From Terrimonas_A sp051954695 (GTDB lineage: Bacteria; Bacteroidota; Bacteroidia; Chitinophagales; Chitinophagaceae): DNA of 64,000 bases. Where the stretch lies: positions 62,001 to 126,000 of the forward strand of contig JBQCHL010000014.1 of NCBI GenBank assembly GCA_051954695.1. Reading direction: 5' to 3'. The notes under the pieces were generated by a model, which was not told where the DNA came from, did no database searches, and worked only from the letters and a program-made list of their open reading frames with translations. Below are positions 45,273 through 54,688 of the stretch, one piece after another (position 1 is the first letter of the stretch; the number at the start of each line of letters is the position of its first letter). Both the position numbers and the translations under genes were made by a program.

Positions 45273-46169
45273 ATGAGCCTTCCTAAGGGAAAACTGATCG
45301 CTGTTGGCGGTGCTGAAGACAAAGGCACTGACCTGGAAAAAGGAGAGATACACCGTAGTAACCTCAATTTTTTTGAGCTGGGCATTCTTCGCCGCATTGT
45401 AGAAGAAATTGGCGGGCCTTCATCCCGTATCGAGATCATTACTACCGCTTCCATGATCCCCTACGAAGTAGGGAATAACTATATAGACGCTTTTGGAAAA
45501 ATGGGTTGCACCAATGTGGAGCTGATGCATATCCGCAACCGGCAGGATGCTGCCCGCCCTGATTACCTTGAGCGTATCCGCCGTTGTGAAGGCATTATGT
45601 TTTCCGGGGGAAACCAGTTGCGCCTGAGTGCTATTTTCGGCGGTACCGAAATACTGCGCATCATGCTCAACCGCTATGCAGAAGAAAACTTTACCATAGC
45701 AGGCACCAGTGCCGGCGCGATGGCCATGAGCAATACCATGATCTATGAAGGCAATGCCATGCGCGCACATCTGAAAGGGGAAGTGAAAATGACTACTGGT
45801 CTCGGTTTTATCGATGACGTGATCATCGATTCCCATTTTGAAAAAAGAGGGCGTTTCGGCCGGCTTGCACAGGCAGTGGCTACCAATCCGCAAGCCATTG
45901 GCATCGGCCTTGGAGAAGATACCGGCATGCTCATCACTGAAGGCGGCAATAAGATGGAAGCTATCGGCAGTGGGCTGGTGGTGATCGTAGACGGATTTGA
46001 TATCCGCCATTGCAATATTGCTGATATCCCTGATGGTAATCCTATCAGCATTGAAAACCTTAAGGTCCATTTCTGCGAAAAAGGAAATGGCTATCTGCTT
46101 AATGAACGCAAGTTCTTACCTGAAGCAAGGGAAGGGGCAGTGATCAGGAAGCAGGTCTCTATTGAATAG
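45273..46169 (+). CDS. cphB: Cyanophycinase
   Basis: CphB is a serine peptidase (S51 type) that cuts cyanophycin to beta-Asp-Arg dipeptides. The 298-residue protein has GKLIAVGGAEDKG at the N-terminus, the FSGGNQLRL loop and the nucleophile elbow AGTSAGAMAM with the catalytic Ser. Later comes IDSHFEKRGRFGRLAQAV, which also marks the family, and IGIGLGEDTGMLI. No signal peptide is seen, so it works in the cytoplasm. A second ATG 4 bp upstream is out of frame; the start chosen gives MSLPKGKLIAVGG. Its last 11 bases overlap the convergent hydrolase gene. The dipeptidase needed to finish breakdown is not in the window. Confidence 0.95.
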   Translation: MSLPKGKLIAVGGAEDKGTDLEKGEIHRSNLNFFELGILRRIVEEIGGPSSRIEIITTASMIPYEVGNNYIDAFGKMGCTNVELMHIRNRQDAARPDYLERIRRCEGIMFSGGNQLRLSAIFGGTEILRIMLNRYAEENFTIAGTSAGAMAMSNTMIYEGNAMRAHLKGEVKMTTGLGFIDDVIIDSHFEKRGRFGRLAQAVATNPQAIGIGLGEDTGMLITEGGNKMEAIGSGLVVIVDGFDIRHCNIADIPDGNPISIENLKVHFCEKGNGYLLNERKFLPEAREGAVIRKQVSIE

Positions 46170-46815
46170 TCAGCTTTCTGAGTAGGGCTGATACTTCCTC
46201 ATGCTTATCAAATGTCAATGTATGACTGCCTCCATGAATGGTATAATCCGGTTTTACATAGCGGAGGCGTAATACCCTGTCGCTTGTGCCGTGTATCTGT
46301 ACAATGTTTGGCGTTGAGATGGTGCTATTCCAATGTATCATTGCCCCGATAGCCCAGCGTACAAAAGGGATATCAGCATCGGCAATGATCTGGTACAGCA
46401 CTTTCTTTTGCTGAGGGTCCTTTACACCGAATGAATAAGTATATACACTTTGTATGCTCTTCAGTACTTTGCCAGGAATCCATTTGTGGGCAGGAATGTA
46501 TTTGAACAGCCGCAAATAAGAAGGAAATTCTGTACTGGTCTTATTGCTGGAGATCAGTATGGCTTTTACCTTGTTGTCTGCTTTGGCCATTTCAGCAGCC
46601 ATCATCCCACCCAGGGATAATCCCACCACCAGAGGTGCTTCTTCTGGAATAAGAGCCCGTAATCTTAAAGCATAGGAAGGAAGTGATTCTCCCTGTTCAG
46701 GGTTTATCCAGTCAATAAAAACAGGTTCACAGAAAGAGAGGTCCAGGAATGAAAAAACGCGCCTGTCTGCGCCAAGCCCACTAATGAAATATATTTTCGT
46801 AGTTAGTTTTTCCAT
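46159..46815 (-). CDS. Alpha/beta hydrolase
   Basis: A 218-residue cytoplasmic hydrolase without a signal peptide. FISGLGADRRVFSFL is the first strand and oxyanion region, VVGLSLGGMMAAEM holds the nucleophile Ser, IHGTSDRVL the acid and HGGSHTLTF the catalytic His. It resembles small esterase- or thioesterase-like enzymes; substrate unknown. It overlaps the end of cphB by 11 bp on the opposite strand. The long palindrome at 46830-46892 lies between its start and the end of tyrS. Confidence 0.82.
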   Translation of the reverse strand: MEKLTTKIYFISGLGADRRVFSFLDLSFCEPVFIDWINPEQGESLPSYALRLRALIPEEAPLVVGLSLGGMMAAEMAKADNKVKAILISSNKTSTEFPSYLRLFKYIPAHKWIPGKVLKSIQSVYTYSFGVKDPQQKKVLYQIIADADIPFVRWAIGAMIHWNSTISTPNIVQIHGTSDRVLRLRYVKPDYTIHGGSHTLTFDKHEEVSALLRKLTIQ

Positions 46816-46829
46816 GCCATTGTTTGTAT

Positions 46830-46892
46830 TTCTTTGTGTTCTTTGCGTCTTTGTGGGCGGTTATCCCACAAAGACGCAAAGAACACAAAGAA
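46830..46892. repeat. Long palindrome with 28-bp perfect arms
   Basis: The arm 46830-46857 is exactly complementary to 46865-46892, with a 7-nt loop (CGGTTAT). It is built from CTTTGTGTTCTTTGCGTC-type wording, a repeat seen between genes in many bacterial genomes and known to give spurious ORFs. It is downstream of tyrS on the minus strand and lacks a strong T-run. Confidence 0.9.
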
Positions 46893-46909
46893 TTTTTTAG
46901 TGAGGTTTA

Positions 46910-48187
46910 TCAAACAGCCTTTACAAGGAAGTAATTCTTTTTTCCTTTTTGAACCAGTATGTAAGTGTCATGAAGCAATAACGAAGAGTCAACTACGGAT
47001 TGTATCCCTTCTACCTTTTTCCGGTTAATGCTTACTCCGCCACCCTGTACTGTTTTTCTTGCTTCTCCTTTGCTGGGGAAGATGCCTGTCTCGGCAAGGA
47101 AAGAAACCACATCAATGCCAGCAGCTATTTTTTCTTTGGGAAAATCGGTGTTTACTACGCCTTCCATTCCTTCCAGGTCTTCCATGCTCAGGCTTTCTGC
47201 AGGCGCCTGTGCATTGGCAAATAGTTTGGCTGTTGTATCAAGTGCTTTCTGGTATTCTTCTTTTCCATGAACGAAACTGGTTACTTCTTCAGCCAGCTTT
47301 TTTTGCAGCAACCGCTGACCCGGATCGCTGGTGTGTGCTGCAAGAAGCTGATCAATTTCTTCTTTTCCGAGGAAAGTAAATATCCTGATCCAATCAGTAG
47401 CATCTGCGTCAGAAGCATTCAGCCAGAACTGGTAGAATTGATAAGAAGAAGTACGGTTAAGATCAAGCCATACATTCCCGCTTTCTGTTTTTCCAAACTT
47501 GGTGCCATCGGCTTTTTTGATCAGCGGACAGGTGAATGCAAATGCTTCACCACCGGCTTTCCGGCGGATGAGTTCTGTGCCTGTGGTGATATTCCCCCAC
47601 TGGTCGCTACCGCCCATCTGGAGCTTACATTTTTTATTTTCGTAAAGCCAGTAAAAATCATAGCCCTGCATCAGTTGGTAAGCAAACTCTGTGTAGCTGA
47701 TGCCTGAGCCTTCATCAAAACGTCTCTTTACACTGTCTTTTGCCATCATATAATTGACGGTAATATGCTTGCCTGTATCACGGAGGAATTCAATAAAGGA
47801 AATGGTCTTGAACCAATCGTAGTTATTGGCCATTTCGGCGGCATTGGGTTTGGCCGGATCAAAGTCGAGGTATCGTTCCAACTGACCTTTCACCCCCGCG
47901 ATATTGCGGTTAAGGGTTGCCTCATCGAGCAGGTTCCTTTCCTCGCTTTTACCGCTGGGATCACCTACCATCCCTGTAGCACCGCCCACCAGGGCGATGG
48001 GTTTGTGCCCGGCTTTTTGCAGATGCACCAGCAGCAGGATGGGTACCAGGCTGCCGATATGCAGACTCTCGGCTGTGGGGTCAAAACCGATATAGGCTGT
48101 GGTCATTTCTTTCTTTAACTGCTCTTCTGTGCCGGGCATGATATCCTGTATCATGCCTCTCCAACGTAATTCCTCGATGAGATTCAT
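46910..48187 (-). CDS. tyrS: Tyrosyl-tRNA synthetase
   Basis: TyrS charges tRNA-Tyr. The 425-residue protein has the class I HIGH-type motif as SLHIGSLVP, tyrosine-binding MQGYDFYWLY and LQMGGSDQWGNI, and the second signature as KFGKTESGN. A C-terminal S4 RNA-binding domain follows (FPSKGEARKTVQGGGVSINRKKV). Length fits the bacterial enzyme. The ATG at 48187 gives MNLIEELRWRGMIQD, the usual start. It is a single gene on the minus strand; tRNA-Tyr itself is 9 kb away in the tuf region. Confidence 0.97.
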   Translation of the reverse strand: MNLIEELRWRGMIQDIMPGTEEQLKKEMTTAYIGFDPTAESLHIGSLVPILLLVHLQKAGHKPIALVGGATGMVGDPSGKSEERNLLDEATLNRNIAGVKGQLERYLDFDPAKPNAAEMANNYDWFKTISFIEFLRDTGKHITVNYMMAKDSVKRRFDEGSGISYTEFAYQLMQGYDFYWLYENKKCKLQMGGSDQWGNITTGTELIRRKAGGEAFAFTCPLIKKADGTKFGKTESGNVWLDLNRTSSYQFYQFWLNASDADATDWIRIFTFLGKEEIDQLLAAHTSDPGQRLLQKKLAEEVTSFVHGKEEYQKALDTTAKLFANAQAPAESLSMEDLEGMEGVVNTDFPKEKIAAGIDVVSFLAETGIFPSKGEARKTVQGGGVSINRKKVEGIQSVVDSSLLLHDTYILVQKGKKNYFLVKAV

Positions 48188-48459
48188 CCGGTATTAATTT
48201 TTTGCGTCCAAGGTTTGAGCCGAACCGGGCATTATGTAATACCGGCTTCGGGTTCATTGCTTTATAATTTGATCGGGAGTGCAAAATTAAGCCAGAACGG
48301 GGAAGCTTGGATTGAAAAGCAATATTTTTCTAATTCCCTCGTTTTCAGCATCTGGGATTTCCTCTTTCCGGCTATGATTTTCGCAGGCGAAGTCCTATTT
48401 TTACAGGCGGTATCCCTGTAAAACGCAGCTTATTAATTGCTTATTTGAAAACTATCCTG

Positions 48460-49584
48460 ATGAAATCGTGTCGTCTATACGTCGTGACCCTGCTTGGGCT
48501 ATTCCTTTCTTTTGCTGCTACCGCTCAGTTCCGTAAATATTCTAATGAATTCCTGAATATCGGCGCCGGCGCCCGTGGCCTGGCAATGGGCAGCGCCCAG
48601 ATCGCTTCTGTGATGGATGGAACAGCCGGCTACTGGAACCCGGCCGGATTGGTAGGAGTAAAGGACCAGCCACAGATCAACCTGATGCACGCTGAATATT
48701 TCGCCGGTATCGGTAAATACGATTTTGCCAGTGTTGCTTTTCCTTCAGCCAATAATAAAAGAACTTTTGCTGTTACCGGGCTTCGTTTCGCCGTAGATGA
48801 TATCATGAACACCCTGTTCCTGGTAGAGCCGGATGGTTCCATCAACTACAATAATATCCAGTCGTTCTCTTCTGCTGATTATGCTTTCCTGCTTTCTTTC
48901 GCCCAACGCCTGAAGGATACAGAAAAAAAGAAAGTTCAGTTCGGTATCAATGCAAAAGTGATCCACCGAAATGTAGGCAAGTTTGCCAAGGCCTGGGGAT
49001 TTGGTATCGATGCCGGCCTTCAGATACACCAGGGCAAATGGCGGTTCGGTATCACAGGCAGGGATATCACTACTACTTTCAATGCCTGGACATTCAACTT
49101 TACAGAAAGGGAAAAAGAAGCACTTTATCTTACCAACAACGAAATACCTGTTAAATCAACAGAAATGACTTCGCCCAGGCTGGTGCTGGGCATTGGCCGT
49201 GAGTTCAAACTGGGACGCAAGTCAAGCCTGCTGGCAGAAACCAATATCGATCTCACCTTCGACGGCAAACGTAATACACTGATCAGTGCCGACCCCGTAA
49301 GTGCCGATCCGAAACTGGGACTGGAATACAATATGAACAATGTGTTCTTCCTGCGTGCAGGCATCAATAATTTTCAGCGTGCACTGGCCGATGATGATAC
49401 CCTGAATCAAAAGAAAGTATGGATCTATCAACCCAGCGCTGGAGCCGGGTTTAAAATACAAAGTGTAACGATCGATTATGCTTTCACCAATCTGGCCAAT
49501 CAATCAAGCCCGCTTTTCACCCATGTGTTTTCCCTGCGGCTTGACCTGGTGAATAATGATAAGAAAAAGAACAAGAAAAAATAA
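48460..49584 (+). CDS. PorV/PorQ-family type IX secretion outer membrane protein
   Basis: A 374-residue outer membrane beta-barrel protein of the FadL-like PorV group. I use the ATG at 48460 (MKSCRLYVVTLLGLFLSFAA, a signal peptide) over a TTG 15 bp upstream. EFLNIGAGARGLAMGSAQ followed by DGTAGYWNPAGLVGV is the diagnostic N-terminal block of PorV/PorQ proteins. The final strand region ends SLRLDLVNNDKKKNKKK, an unusually lysine-rich tail. In the type IX system such proteins hand cargo to the surface sortase. It is directly followed (25 bp) by a PorU-like gene, which supports this role; it is probably the second, PorV2-like, type. Confidence 0.88.
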   Translation: MKSCRLYVVTLLGLFLSFAATAQFRKYSNEFLNIGAGARGLAMGSAQIASVMDGTAGYWNPAGLVGVKDQPQINLMHAEYFAGIGKYDFASVAFPSANNKRTFAVTGLRFAVDDIMNTLFLVEPDGSINYNNIQSFSSADYAFLLSFAQRLKDTEKKKVQFGINAKVIHRNVGKFAKAWGFGIDAGLQIHQGKWRFGITGRDITTTFNAWTFNFTEREKEALYLTNNEIPVKSTEMTSPRLVLGIGREFKLGRKSSLLAETNIDLTFDGKRNTLISADPVSADPKLGLEYNMNNVFFLRAGINNFQRALADDDTLNQKKVWIYQPSAGAGFKIQSVTIDYAFTNLANQSSPLFTHVFSLRLDLVNNDKKKNKKK

Positions 49585-49608
49585 CCGTACCACTACAAAC
49601 CATCTTCA

Positions 49609-52600
49609 ATGAAGAGAATTCTACTTGTTTGGTTAACAATTTTATCACTTGCAGCTGGCGCTCAAACTTATAATAATGAGTGGATAGATTATTCCAAAAC
49701 ATATTATAAGTTCAAAGTAGGTGCTACCGGCCTTTACAGGATCTCGCAACCTGTTCTCGCTTCTCTTAACCTGCAAAATACCAATGCTGACCATTTTCAG
49801 TTATGGAGAAATGGTAAACAGATACCGATTTATACTTCTGTCAGTAATAACGCTTTTGGAGCTTCCGATTATATCGAGTTCTGGGGAGAAATGAATGATG
49901 GTAAACCGGACAATCCTTTATACCGTGAGTCCGATTATCAATTAAATGATAAATGGAGCCTGCAAACAGATACGGCTGCTTTCTTCCTTACTGTAAATAC
50001 AGGCGGCGGCAATCTGCGGTTGATCAATACAGCCAATAATGTAGCAGGCAACACACTGCCGGCAGAGCCTTTTTTTATACATACGGAAGGCAGTTACAAA
50101 AAGAATATGATCAATATGGGCCGGGCTGAAGTGGTGATCACTACCAGTGTGTATTCTTCTTCGTATGATTATGGTGAAGGGTATACAGGAAATAATATCG
50201 CTAATGGTGGGACGGAAACAACGAACTTCACTAATCTTAATGTCTATACCGGTGCAGGTGCCCCGTCTCCGGAATTGAGGATCAATTTAGCGGGCAATGC
50301 GATGAATCAACGGAAATTCCGGTTGAGATTGAATGGGGATTCCATCCTCGGCCAGTCCCTGGACTACTATGAATATTTAAAAACAGGACAGGTATTTCCT
50401 GTATCAAAGATCAGTACCAACAGTGCTGCAGTGCAGGTATCCAATCTGGGGATAGCTCCCAGCGACAGGCTGGTAACAGCTAAAATTGAGCTGGTATATC
50501 CCAGGAAATTCAATTTTGGGAATGCGGTGAATTTTCCTTTTGAATTACCGGCTAATACGGTAGGCAACTACCTGGAAATAGCAGGATTTAATTTTAGTGG
50601 TACAGCTCCTGTGTTATACGATCTGACTAATGGTCTCCGCTATACAGTAGATATTACCACTCCTTCACTTATTAAAGTAGTGCTGCAGCCTTCTTCCGTC
50701 AACCGTCAACTGGTATTGGTAAGCGAAGCAGCTTCCAATATCAAAGCAATAACGGCTTTGGAGCAGCGCGACTTTATCGATTATGCCGCAGCCCAAAACC
50801 AGGGCGATTTCATGATCATTACCAATGCTCTTCTTACAGGAGCATCAGGCCCTGGCGACCCGGTGGAAGATTATCGCCAGTACCGGAGTTCTGCTGCCGG
50901 CGGTAGCTTTGCAGCCAAAATATATCTGATAGATCAGCTGGTTGATCAATATGCCTTTGGTATAAAAATGCATCCACTGGCTATCCGAAATTTTATCAAA
51001 GCAGCAAGAGATAAAAACGGACTAAAGCCAAGATTTGTATTACTTATTGGCAAAGGGATGATCTATACATCTTTCAGGACAAACGAAGCCAGTCCGAATA
51101 TTGCAAAACTGCAATTGGTGCCTACGTTCGGCAACCCTGCCTCTGACAATTTGTTGACTGCCCAGGGAAATAGTTCTGTCCCCCTTACCCCGGTTGGCCG
51201 GCTATCCGTTATTTCAAAAGATGAAATAACGGCTTATCTGGAAAAACTGAAAGCGCATGAGTTAGAACTAAAGACCTCTTCTTCGGTCATCGCTGATGCA
51301 GGCTGGAAAAAAAATGTGCTGCACGTAACCGGGGCAAGTGATGAAGGAACTTCAGTTCTGCTATTGAATGCGCTTAACGGGCATAAAAAGATCATCGAGG
51401 ATACAGCTTATGGAGGGATTGTTTACACTTTCACGAAGACTACTGCCGATGCAGTAGAACAGGTGAGCTCTACTCAGATAGGCAATCTTTTCAGGCAGGG
51501 AGTTGGTTTGCTCACTTATTTCGGACACTCGTCTGCCACTACTCTTGAATTCAACCTGGATAATCCTGAAGCTTATGATAATGCAGGAAAATATCCCATA
51601 TTTATTGTAATGGGATGTAATGCCGGTAATTTTTATTTGTACAATGAAGCCCGGCTTGTTACCAAAGAAACAATTTCCGAAAGTTATATCCTGGCTCCGC
51701 AGCGTGGAGCGGTCGCATTTCTGGCCAGCACTCACTTGGGTGTTGTTCATTACCTGGATTTATACAATGCCCGCTTTTACCAGGCTTTATCCATTCTCAA
51801 ATACGGGAGTGCCCTGGGAGAAGTTATGGATGAAGCGATCAAGAATATGATCAGCTTTGCTTCTTATGATGATTTCTTTGCCAGGTTCCAATGTGAGCAA
51901 TTCACCTTGCACGGAGATCCTGCTGTAAGAATGTATAGCTTTGAAAAGCCCGATTACGCGATTGAGCCATCCATGATCAAAGTGACTCCCTCATTTATCC
52001 CGATTTCTGAAACAGAATTTAAAGTGATTGCCCAATATGTGAATATGGGTAAATCTGTTAACAAGAAAATTGTTATTTCCCTGAAAAGGACATATCCGGA
52101 TCAAACTACAGAATTGATCAGGAAAGATACAGTGACACTCAGGAAGTATATGGATTCACTTACCTATACGTTACCAGTCGTTGCATCGCGGGATAAGGGT
52201 CTGAACAGGATCACCATTACCCTGGATGACGGGAATGCCGTAGATGAATTGTATGAAACCAATAATACCGTTACAAAAGATGTATATATTATTGAAGACG
52301 ACGTACGGCCGGTTTCTCCATACACTTATTCCATCGTTAATGAACAGAATGTAAAACTGGTGGCGTCTTCTGCAAATCCTTTTGCCCCTGTAAGAACCTA
52401 TCAGGTGGAAGTGGATACAACCGAACTATTCAATTCGCCATCTAAAGTTTCCAGCACGGCAAGTTCTTCTGGCGGGGTTTTCGAATTTGCGCCAGCGATC
52501 AACTTTACTGACAGTACTGTTTATTACTGGCGGGTTTCTCCTCAGAATTTGTCTGGTGAACCTGTCTGGAATGCATCTTCTTTCCAGTACATTGCCAATG

Positions 52601-54669
52601 GCCAGCCAGGATTTTCACAGGCACATTATTTCCAGTTCCTGAAAAATAGCTATGACCGGATCGAATATAAAGAAGATCGAAAGTTTCATTTTAAAGAGTC
52701 GGTTTCCGATGTGGAGGTTACAGCCGGCATTTACCCAACAGCCAACCAAACAAGTAATTATGCGCTGTCAATAAACGGTGTACGGCTTCAGGCAGGATTA
52801 AATGCTCCTCTATCCACAAATGCTAATTCAATCAGATTTTATGTAATTGATAAAAAAACGACCCGCCCCTGGGAGAATCAGAACCTGGGAGGTGTTGGTA
52901 TGTATGGAAGTTATGCGCCGATACCGAATAACAGCACTGTAACTGCCAGCTTTTTCCTGTTCGATATATCCACGACTGCAGCAAGGAAAAAGGCTATGGA
53001 TTTTATTGACCTGATTCCTGAAGGAGATTATATTATCATTACAAACAGTACTATGATCTCTACGGTTTTACCTGCAGTGTGGCTGAATGATACAACAACA
53101 CTTGGCTCAGGCAATTCTCTTTTTCATAAAATAGCCGGACTGGGTATTACAAACCTTGCAAGCATGACTTCATTCGTGCCCTTTATTTTCGCAGTGAAAA
53201 AGGGAGACCCCACACCGATACGGCAGATCATCGGGCAGTATCAATTTGATTTGCTTAAGGCTATTTTTGAAATAAAGGGAATATATCCCAGGGGATATAT
53301 TGAGTCGGAACTGATCGGGCCTTCTAAACGGTGGGAGACGTTGAAATGGAATGGCTATCCCCTGGAGCCGGGAGATCCTGATCATCCGGTCATCAAGGTA
53401 TTGGGCGTAAAAGCAAACGGTAGTGTTGATACGCTTATCACGGTTCCGGAGAATCAGTATTCTGTGCCTCTTGATGGTATTGATGCTGCTATTTATCCAA
53501 ATCTGCGGTTCCGGCTTGAAACAACGGATTCAGTTAATTTCACTCCGTACCAATTGCGTTACTGGATGGCCACCTATGATCCTGTACCTGAAGGAGCGAT
53601 AGCGTCTAACCTGTTCCTGTCCATAAAAGATACGGTAGAAGTAGGCGAGCCGCTAAACCTGGGTATCGGGTTTAAAAATGTCAGCAAATCTTCCTTTGAC
53701 AGCCTGCGGGTAAAGATAGCCATGACCGACAGGAACAACGTGGAAAGCATCATACCGGTGCCCAGGCAGAAACCGCTCCTTCCTGGCGAGGTTCTGCAAT
53801 TGAATGTGCCGGTCGATACCAAAACTCTCGCAGGAGAGAATACGCTTTATATCAATTTCAATCCTGATAAGGACCAGCCTGAACAATATCTATTCAACAA
53901 TTATGCGTTCCGGAATATATATGTAAGGCCTGATAGCATTCAGCCCGTCCTGGATATTACTTTCGATGGAGTGCATATACTTAATAATGATATTGTGTCG
54001 GCTAAGCCAACCATTCTTATCAAATTAAAAGATGAAGCCAAATGGATGCCGCTGGATGATCCTAGCCTGGTATCAATACAGGTAAAGTTCCCCAATGGCA
54101 CAATGCGCAGCTATGCCTTTGCGAACAATGATACGCTTCAGTTCCATGCCGCAGGTCAGGCACCGAATGCACAGAATACAGCAAGTATCGACTTTAAACC
54201 TTATTTCCCTGAAGATGGTGAATATGAATTGACCATTAAAGGGAAGGACAAAAGTGATAACTCTGCCGGGAATATTGCATACCGCGTGGTTTTCCAGGTC
54301 ATCAACAAGCCGATGATTTCGAACATGCTTAATTACCCGAATCCGTTTACTACTTCCACCGCGTTTGTATTTACACTGACTGGTGCTGAAGTGCCGCAAA
54401 ACCTGCGCATACAGATTCTGACCATAACGGGAAAAATTGTCCGTGATATTACCAAAGAGGAATTAGGCCCGCTGCATATCGGTAGAAATATAACGGAGTT
54501 TAAATGGGATGGTACGGATCAGTATGGGCAGAAAGTAGCTAATGGAGTTTACCTGTATCGTGTTATTACCAACCTGAATGGTAAATCACTGGATAAATAC
54601 AAGGCCAAAGATGATAACACTGATAAATACTTTAACAACGGGTATGGTAAAATGTATCTTATGCGGTAA
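49609..54669 (+). CDS. PorU-like type IX secretion C25 (gingipain-type) peptidase
   Basis: A 1686-residue exported protein with signal peptide (ILLVWLTILSLAAGAQ). The gingipain-type C25 domain spans roughly residues 390-780. The catalytic His is in TYFGHSS (His640) and the Cys in VMGCNAG (Cys670). Beta-sandwich domains of about 800 residues follow. The C-terminus has SNMLNYPNPFTTST and WDGTDQYGQKVANGVYLYRV, a FlgD-like/type IX-type C-terminal domain. PorU is the sortase that removes cargo C-terminal signals and anchors cargo to the surface; this protein is larger than typical PorU and pairs with a PorV-like gene 25 bp upstream, fitting the PorU2-type proteins. Its exact role is inferred. Confidence 0.87.
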   Translation: MKRILLVWLTILSLAAGAQTYNNEWIDYSKTYYKFKVGATGLYRISQPVLASLNLQNTNADHFQLWRNGKQIPIYTSVSNNAFGASDYIEFWGEMNDGKPDNPLYRESDYQLNDKWSLQTDTAAFFLTVNTGGGNLRLINTANNVAGNTLPAEPFFIHTEGSYKKNMINMGRAEVVITTSVYSSSYDYGEGYTGNNIANGGTETTNFTNLNVYTGAGAPSPELRINLAGNAMNQRKFRLRLNGDSILGQSLDYYEYLKTGQVFPVSKISTNSAAVQVSNLGIAPSDRLVTAKIELVYPRKFNFGNAVNFPFELPANTVGNYLEIAGFNFSGTAPVLYDLTNGLRYTVDITTPSLIKVVLQPSSVNRQLVLVSEAASNIKAITALEQRDFIDYAAAQNQGDFMIITNALLTGASGPGDPVEDYRQYRSSAAGGSFAAKIYLIDQLVDQYAFGIKMHPLAIRNFIKAARDKNGLKPRFVLLIGKGMIYTSFRTNEASPNIAKLQLVPTFGNPASDNLLTAQGNSSVPLTPVGRLSVISKDEITAYLEKLKAHELELKTSSSVIADAGWKKNVLHVTGASDEGTSVLLLNALNGHKKIIEDTAYGGIVYTFTKTTADAVEQVSSTQIGNLFRQGVGLLTYFGHSSATTLEFNLDNPEAYDNAGKYPIFIVMGCNAGNFYLYNEARLVTKETISESYILAPQRGAVAFLASTHLGVVHYLDLYNARFYQALSILKYGSALGEVMDEAIKNMISFASYDDFFARFQCEQFTLHGDPAVRMYSFEKPDYAIEPSMIKVTPSFIPISETEFKVIAQYVNMGKSVNKKIVISLKRTYPDQTTELIRKDTVTLRKYMDSLTYTLPVVASRDKGLNRITITLDDGNAVDELYETNNTVTKDVYIIEDDVRPVSPYTYSIVNEQNVKLVASSANPFAPVRTYQVEVDTTELFNSPSKVSSTASSSGGVFEFAPAINFTDSTVYYWRVSPQNLSGEPVWNASSFQYIANGQPGFSQAHYFQFLKNSYDRIEYKEDRKFHFKESVSDVEVTAGIYPTANQTSNYALSINGVRLQAGLNAPLSTNANSIRFYVIDKKTTRPWENQNLGGVGMYGSYAPIPNNSTVTASFFLFDISTTAARKKAMDFIDLIPEGDYIIITNSTMISTVLPAVWLNDTTTLGSGNSLFHKIAGLGITNLASMTSFVPFIFAVKKGDPTPIRQIIGQYQFDLLKAIFEIKGIYPRGYIESELIGPSKRWETLKWNGYPLEPGDPDHPVIKVLGVKANGSVDTLITVPENQYSVPLDGIDAAIYPNLRFRLETTDSVNFTPYQLRYWMATYDPVPEGAIASNLFLSIKDTVEVGEPLNLGIGFKNVSKSSFDSLRVKIAMTDRNNVESIIPVPRQKPLLPGEVLQLNVPVDTKTLAGENTLYINFNPDKDQPEQYLFNNYAFRNIYVRPDSIQPVLDITFDGVHILNNDIVSAKPTILIKLKDEAKWMPLDDPSLVSIQVKFPNGTMRSYAFANNDTLQFHAAGQAPNAQNTASIDFKPYFPEDGEYELTIKGKDKSDNSAGNIAYRVVFQVINKPMISNMLNYPNPFTTSTAFVFTLTGAEVPQNLRIQILTITGKIVRDITKEELGPLHIGRNITEFKWDGTDQYGQKVANGVYLYRVITNLNGKSLDKYKAKDDNTDKYFNNGYGKMYLMR

Positions 54670-54688
54670 GCAATGATCAGGTTGCTGA

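Noticed and set aside
46834..47028. Small protein with His-Lys-Asp-Ala-Lys-Asn wording
   Set aside because: It is the translation of the 46830-46892 palindrome, a common source of false genes.
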